Assembly (NCBI GenBank): GCA_017449925.1
Contig: JAFSYO010000059.1
Coordinates: 1-16,971 of the forward strand
Direction: 5' to 3'
From: Stomatobaculum sp.
Lineage (GTDB): Bacteria; Bacillota_A; Clostridia; Lachnospirales; Lachnospiraceae
DNA length: 16,971 nucleotides
Shown: piece by piece, positions 14,343-16,971 of the stretch
How positions within the stretch are numbered: the stretch's first letter is position 1
Layout: each line of letters starts with the position of its first letter
The notes under the pieces: generated by a model
Database searches by the model: none
Seen by the model: only the letters and a program-made list of their open reading frames with translations
Told to the model about the DNA's origin: nothing
Made by a program: the position numbers and the translations under genes

Positions 14343-15011
14343 ATGAACCTGCTCAGCCTGCTTCTGAAAGGAATGACCACCACCGCGTCCGTAAGCGCCC
14401 TCTCAAAGAAAACCGGCATCTCGGCAAAGACCATCAAAAAACTCCTGCCGCTGGCGCTGCCCATTCTCCTGAAGGCCATGACGTCCAACGCATCTTCCTC
14501 CTCCGGAGCTCAGTCGCTTCTCGGTGCCCTGACCCAGCACACCAGCAAAAAGCCGCTGGAAGTCCAGATCAGCAACGCTGACGAGAAGGACGGCGCGGCG
14601 ATCATCGGCCACATTCTCGGCGGGAACACTGCTTCCGTATCGAATGAACTCTCTGCGGAAACCGGCATCAGCAGCAATGAAGTGAATCTGCTCATGTCCC
14701 TTATCGCTCCTGCCATGCTGAGCAGCCTTTCCGCGGCGAACTCCACCGCGATGCAGGCCCAGAACCAGCAGCAGAGCGCAAAACCCGGCTCTGATTCCGA
14801 GGTCCTTCAGCTTGGCGGCCAGGGCGGCGGCGCAGGCGGCATGATGGATTTCCTTCAGATGTTCGGCGCGGCCCAGGAGCCGGAAGTCCAGCAGAGCGCT
14901 CCTTCCTCTTCGTCTCTTCTGCAGTCCCTTCTGGGCGGCGGAAGCGATACCGCCCAGCAGAGTTCCAACGGCGGCGCGCTCCTGAACCTGCTTATGCAGA
15001 GGGCAAAGTAA
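14343..15011 (+). CDS. DUF937 family protein
   Basis: A 222-residue protein of the DUF937 family, to which E. coli YidB belongs; function unknown. The ATG at 14343-14345 is chosen because GAAAGGAG precedes it; a TTG 15 bases upstream would absorb the ribosome binding site. The family core is visible at about 90-135: IIGHILGGNTASVSNELS, TGISSNEVNLLM and SLIAPAMLSSL, the repeated Leu/Gly pattern of this group. The C-terminal third is low-complexity, rich in Gln, Gly and Ser, ending in SLLQSLLGGG and ALLNLLMQRAK, short Leu-rich helices. There is no signal peptide or membrane segment, so it is probably cytoplasmic. It has its own promoter and a shared downstream terminator. Confidence 0.88.
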   Translation: MNLLSLLLKGMTTTASVSALSKKTGISAKTIKKLLPLALPILLKAMTSNASSSSGAQSLLGALTQHTSKKPLEVQISNADEKDGAAIIGHILGGNTASVSNELSAETGISSNEVNLLMSLIAPAMLSSLSAANSTAMQAQNQQQSAKPGSDSEVLQLGGQGGGAGGMMDFLQMFGAAQEPEVQQSAPSSSSLLQSLLGGGSDTAQQSSNGGALLNLLMQRAK

Positions 15012-15051
15012 TTAAACAGAATGTTGTCCTGTTCAAACACGTGAAAAAAAT

Positions 15052-15084
15052 GAGGATACCGCTGATGCGGTACCCTCGTTTTTT
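15052..15084. terminator. Bidirectional terminator between the DUF937 and MATE genes
   Basis: GAGGATACCGC, loop TGAT, GCGGTACCCTC (15052-15077) forms an 11-bp stem with one mismatch. On the plus strand GTTTTTT follows; on the minus strand ATTTTTTT follows. The convergent genes end on either side, and the MATE stop codon overlaps the plus-strand T tract. Confidence 0.93.
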
Positions 15085-16498
15085 ATTTTGGCGCCTTCTT
15101 ATAGACTTTCCAGTAAATTATATAAGTCACGATGACGGTGCACAGGTCGCCGGCGAACTGCGACCAGACGATACCATCCATCCCGAAAAAACTGTCCAGG
15201 ATGATGATCATAGGTATGACGAACGCCAGCTGGCGGACCACCGCAAGAATGAGGGCATACCTGCCTTTTCCGATGGCCTGGAAAAAATACACCATGCTGA
15301 AACAAAGGAACATCAGCGGCGTCGCGAAGCAGCGGGCAGAAAGAATGCCGGTGCCATACCGCACCGTCTCAGGTTCCTGGATGAATGCCCGGATGATTTG
15401 CGGCGCAAAGGTCCGGTACAGGATAACACAGATCACCGCCACTGCGATCCCTGCGGCGCGTCCGAAGGCGAAGATCCCGTCCAGGCGCTCAAAATTCTTT
15501 GCGGCGTAGTTATACCCAATCAGCGGCACCATGCCAATGCATATGCCGATTCCGATATTGAGCGGCAGGCGCTCCACCTTGAGGACGATGCCGACTGCGG
15601 CGAGGGCAGTATCTCCGTGCCCGGCTGCCCGCATGTTCAGCACCATGTTGGAAAGATCGAAGAGCCAGAGAGATACCGCCGCCGGAATACCGACAGAGAA
15701 GATAGAAGCGACCGAATCCTTCCGCGGCCTTCCGAGGTCCTGACGGAAAGTGATGACCGCGTCTTTTCCCATCGCAAGGATCTTCCTGGTAAAGTATGAA
15801 GCTGCGACAATATTGCTGAGCATGGTCGCGATGGCCGCGCCCTTCACCTGCTGGCCGTCGGGCAGGATCACGAACATGAACAGCGGATCCAGCAACATGT
15901 TGAGGATGCCGCCCATGGTGAGGCCGAAGCCGGCTTCCTTCGCGTTTCCGATGCTCCGCAGCAGGTTCGCCATGGTCATGGAAAGCACTGTCGGAATGCC
16001 GCCGATCACCAGCACCCAGAGCATGTAGTCCCGGGCAAAGCCGATGGTATTGTCGCTGGCGCCGAGGAACCTGAGGATCTGGTTCCGGAACAGGAAGCAC
16101 AGCACGGAATAGGCCGCAGTAGCCATTGCCGCCCAGGCAAGACTCGCAGACGATACCTTCCTCGCTTCTTCTTCCTCCTTCGCTCCCAGCAGACGGGAAA
16201 GAAGGCTCCCGCCGCCCGCGCCGAAAAGATTCGCGATACCCGCAGTGAAAAGGTACAGCGTCATCACCAGGGAAGAAGCGGCGACCTTGAACGGGTCGTT
16301 TGTCAGTCCCAGGAAAAACGTATCCGCCATATTGTAGATCAATGTGATCAGCTGGCTGATGATCATCGGAATAGACATCACCGCCATGGCGCGGGGGATG
16401 GGCGCGTGCTCAAAAAGCGCCGCACGGTCCGCCGCGGTTTTGTCCTGTTTGCCAGCTTCCTGCGTGTTTAGTTTTTTCTCCAGGTCATTGTTCTGCAT
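15083..16498 (-). CDS. MATE family multidrug/toxin efflux transporter
   Basis: A 471-residue integral membrane protein of the MATE family (MatE domains in two halves), which exports cationic drugs or metabolites using Na+ or H+ gradients. A charged ~30-residue N-terminus precedes about 12 hydrophobic segments. The first is MAVMSIPMIISQLITLIYNMADTFFLGL, with the IPMI and YNMADTFFLG pattern typical of the family's first helix. GAGGGSLLSRLLGA lies between helices 2 and 3, and GIGICIGMVPLIGYNYAA is the matching motif in the second half. Length is normal. ATG at 16496-16498 has only a weak AGGAAC-type site some distance upstream. It is transcribed alone. The substrate cannot be predicted. Confidence 0.95.
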   Translation of the reverse strand: MQNNDLEKKLNTQEAGKQDKTAADRAALFEHAPIPRAMAVMSIPMIISQLITLIYNMADTFFLGLTNDPFKVAASSLVMTLYLFTAGIANLFGAGGGSLLSRLLGAKEEEEARKVSSASLAWAAMATAAYSVLCFLFRNQILRFLGASDNTIGFARDYMLWVLVIGGIPTVLSMTMANLLRSIGNAKEAGFGLTMGGILNMLLDPLFMFVILPDGQQVKGAAIATMLSNIVAASYFTRKILAMGKDAVITFRQDLGRPRKDSVASIFSVGIPAAVSLWLFDLSNMVLNMRAAGHGDTALAAVGIVLKVERLPLNIGIGICIGMVPLIGYNYAAKNFERLDGIFAFGRAAGIAVAVICVILYRTFAPQIIRAFIQEPETVRYGTGILSARCFATPLMFLCFSMVYFFQAIGKGRYALILAVVRQLAFVIPMIIILDSFFGMDGIVWSQFAGDLCTVIVTYIIYWKVYKKAPK

Positions 16499-16552
16499 TT
16501 TTTCTACCGAAGTATCTGTTCCTTTGCGGAAATTGCTGTACCGTGATATGCG

Positions 16553-16580
16553 AAAAAACCCCGGAAGCTGTCTTCCGGGG
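16553..16580 (-). terminator. Terminator of the rRNA/tRNA-Gly transcript
   Basis: CCCCGGAAG (16559-16567), loop CTGT and CTTCCGGGG (16572-16580) make a perfect 9-bp GC stem. On the minus strand six T follow (16553-16558). It lies seven bases after the tRNA-Gly gene and closes the rRNA operon. Confidence 0.95.
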
Positions 16581-16587
16581 TGCTAAG

Positions 16588-16660
16588 AGCGATAGACGGG
16601 ACTCGAACCCGCGGTCTCGACCTTGGCAAGGTCGCGCGTTACCAACTACGCCACTATCGC
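16588..16660 (-). tRNA. tRNA-Gly (anticodon GCC)
   Basis: A 73-nt cloverleaf on the minus strand. The acceptor stem GCGATAG pairs with CTATCGC, discriminator U. The anticodon stem CGACC/GGTCG encloses TTGCCAA (anticodon GCC). The T-arm is GCGGG-TTCGAGT-CCCGT. CCA is not encoded (TCTT follows). It is the last gene of the rRNA operon, about 80 bases after the 23S 3' end. A small hairpin, TTCAGG with CCTGAA (16663-16681), abuts its 5' end and may aid processing. Confidence 0.97.
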
Positions 16661-16739
16661 AATTCAGGTTCGTACCCTGAAAACCACACACAGAACTATT
16701 TCCAAACTCTTCCTATCTCTCCATCTTCTTCCGACCTTT

Positions 16740-16971
16740 GGTTAAACCCTCGACCGATTAGTAGCAGTCAGCTGAACATATCACTATGCTTACACCTCTG
16801 CCCTATCTACCTGATCGTCTTTCAGGGGTCTTACTACTTACGTATGAGATATCCCATCTTGAGGGGGGCTTCACGCTTAGATGCCTTCAGCGTTTATCCC
16901 GGCCCGACTTGGCTACCCGGCTATGGGGTCGCTCCCCAACCGGTGCACCAGTGGTCAGTCCATCCCGGTCC
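16740..16971 (-). rRNA. 23S ribosomal RNA, 3' end (partial)
   Basis: The minus strand carries the conserved 3'-terminal part of bacterial 23S rRNA: GACTGACCACTGGTGCACC, then GAAGGCATCTAAGCGTGAAG, GGTAGATAGGGCAGAGGTG and the terminal TACTAATCGGTCGAGGG ending in TTTAACC near 16740. The rest extends beyond the window. The exact 3' end is estimated from the conserved terminus. No 5S gene follows before tRNA-Gly. Confidence 0.97.

Overview
The window looks like chromosomal DNA from an anaerobic, GC-rich Clostridia-type Bacillota, most likely Lachnospiraceae-like. The evidence is strong AGGAGG ribosome binding sites, consensus sigma-A promoters, a selenocysteine formate dehydrogenase, a choline-binding-like cell-wall hydrolase, Gram-positive style lipoproteins and signal peptides, and tRNA genes without an encoded CCA. 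The genus cannot be fixed from this sequence alone. Genes are GC-rich; the long intergenic stretch near the left end is AT-rich and repeat-laden.

Layout, left to right. (1) 1-989: the N-terminal 329 codons of ftsH on the minus strand, cut by the window edge. (2) 990-2650: about 1.6 kb with no convincing gene. Reading the minus strand toward ftsH, it holds the ybaK terminator, a four-copy array of 38-bp fold-back elements on an 85-bp period, a 20-bp tandem repeat, a near-perfect sigma-A promoter, a ~23-bp degenerate repeat array, a 13-bp-stem hairpin, and a promoter-proximal inverted repeat just before ftsH. (3) 2720-5085, all minus: a YbaK/ProX-type deacylase, a lipoprotein with a SmpA/BamE-like C-terminus, and a secreted NlpC/P60 hydrolase. 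(4) 5179-5367: tRNA-Leu(UAG) with its promoter and a duplicated leader. (5) 5438-5711: a 274-bp symmetric palindrome made of four copies of one 38-bp unit; its centre is a strong terminator for the genes on its right. (6) 5848-12899, minus: a compact five-gene unit, UPF0173 metal-dependent hydrolase, radical SAM protein, inositol monophosphatase-family phosphatase, GltD-like formate dehydrogenase subunit, and formate dehydrogenase catalytic subunit. The catalytic subunit is read through an in-frame UGA (7558-7560) as selenocysteine; a naive gene caller splits it in two. (7) 13192-15011, plus: a secreted HAD-family phosphatase and a DUF937 protein. (8) 15052-15084: a bidirectional terminator shared with a convergent MATE transporter (15083-16498, minus). 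(9) 16553-16971, minus: the 3' end of a 23S rRNA gene, then tRNA-Gly(GCC) and a terminator, with no 5S gene between.

How the genes work together. FdhA (NuoG-like iron-sulfur domains plus a Mo/W-bisPGD domain) and FdhB (a NuoF-type iron-sulfur domain fused to a GltD-type FAD/NAD(P)H module) form a plausible soluble NAD(P)H-linked formate dehydrogenase. They are translationally coupled by a GTGA overlap. The three upstream genes have no obvious link to formate chemistry and probably share the transcript for other reasons.

The least explained material is non-coding: the 85-bp phased fold-back array, the ~1-kb repeat-bearing region upstream of ftsH, and the four-copy palindrome after fdhA.
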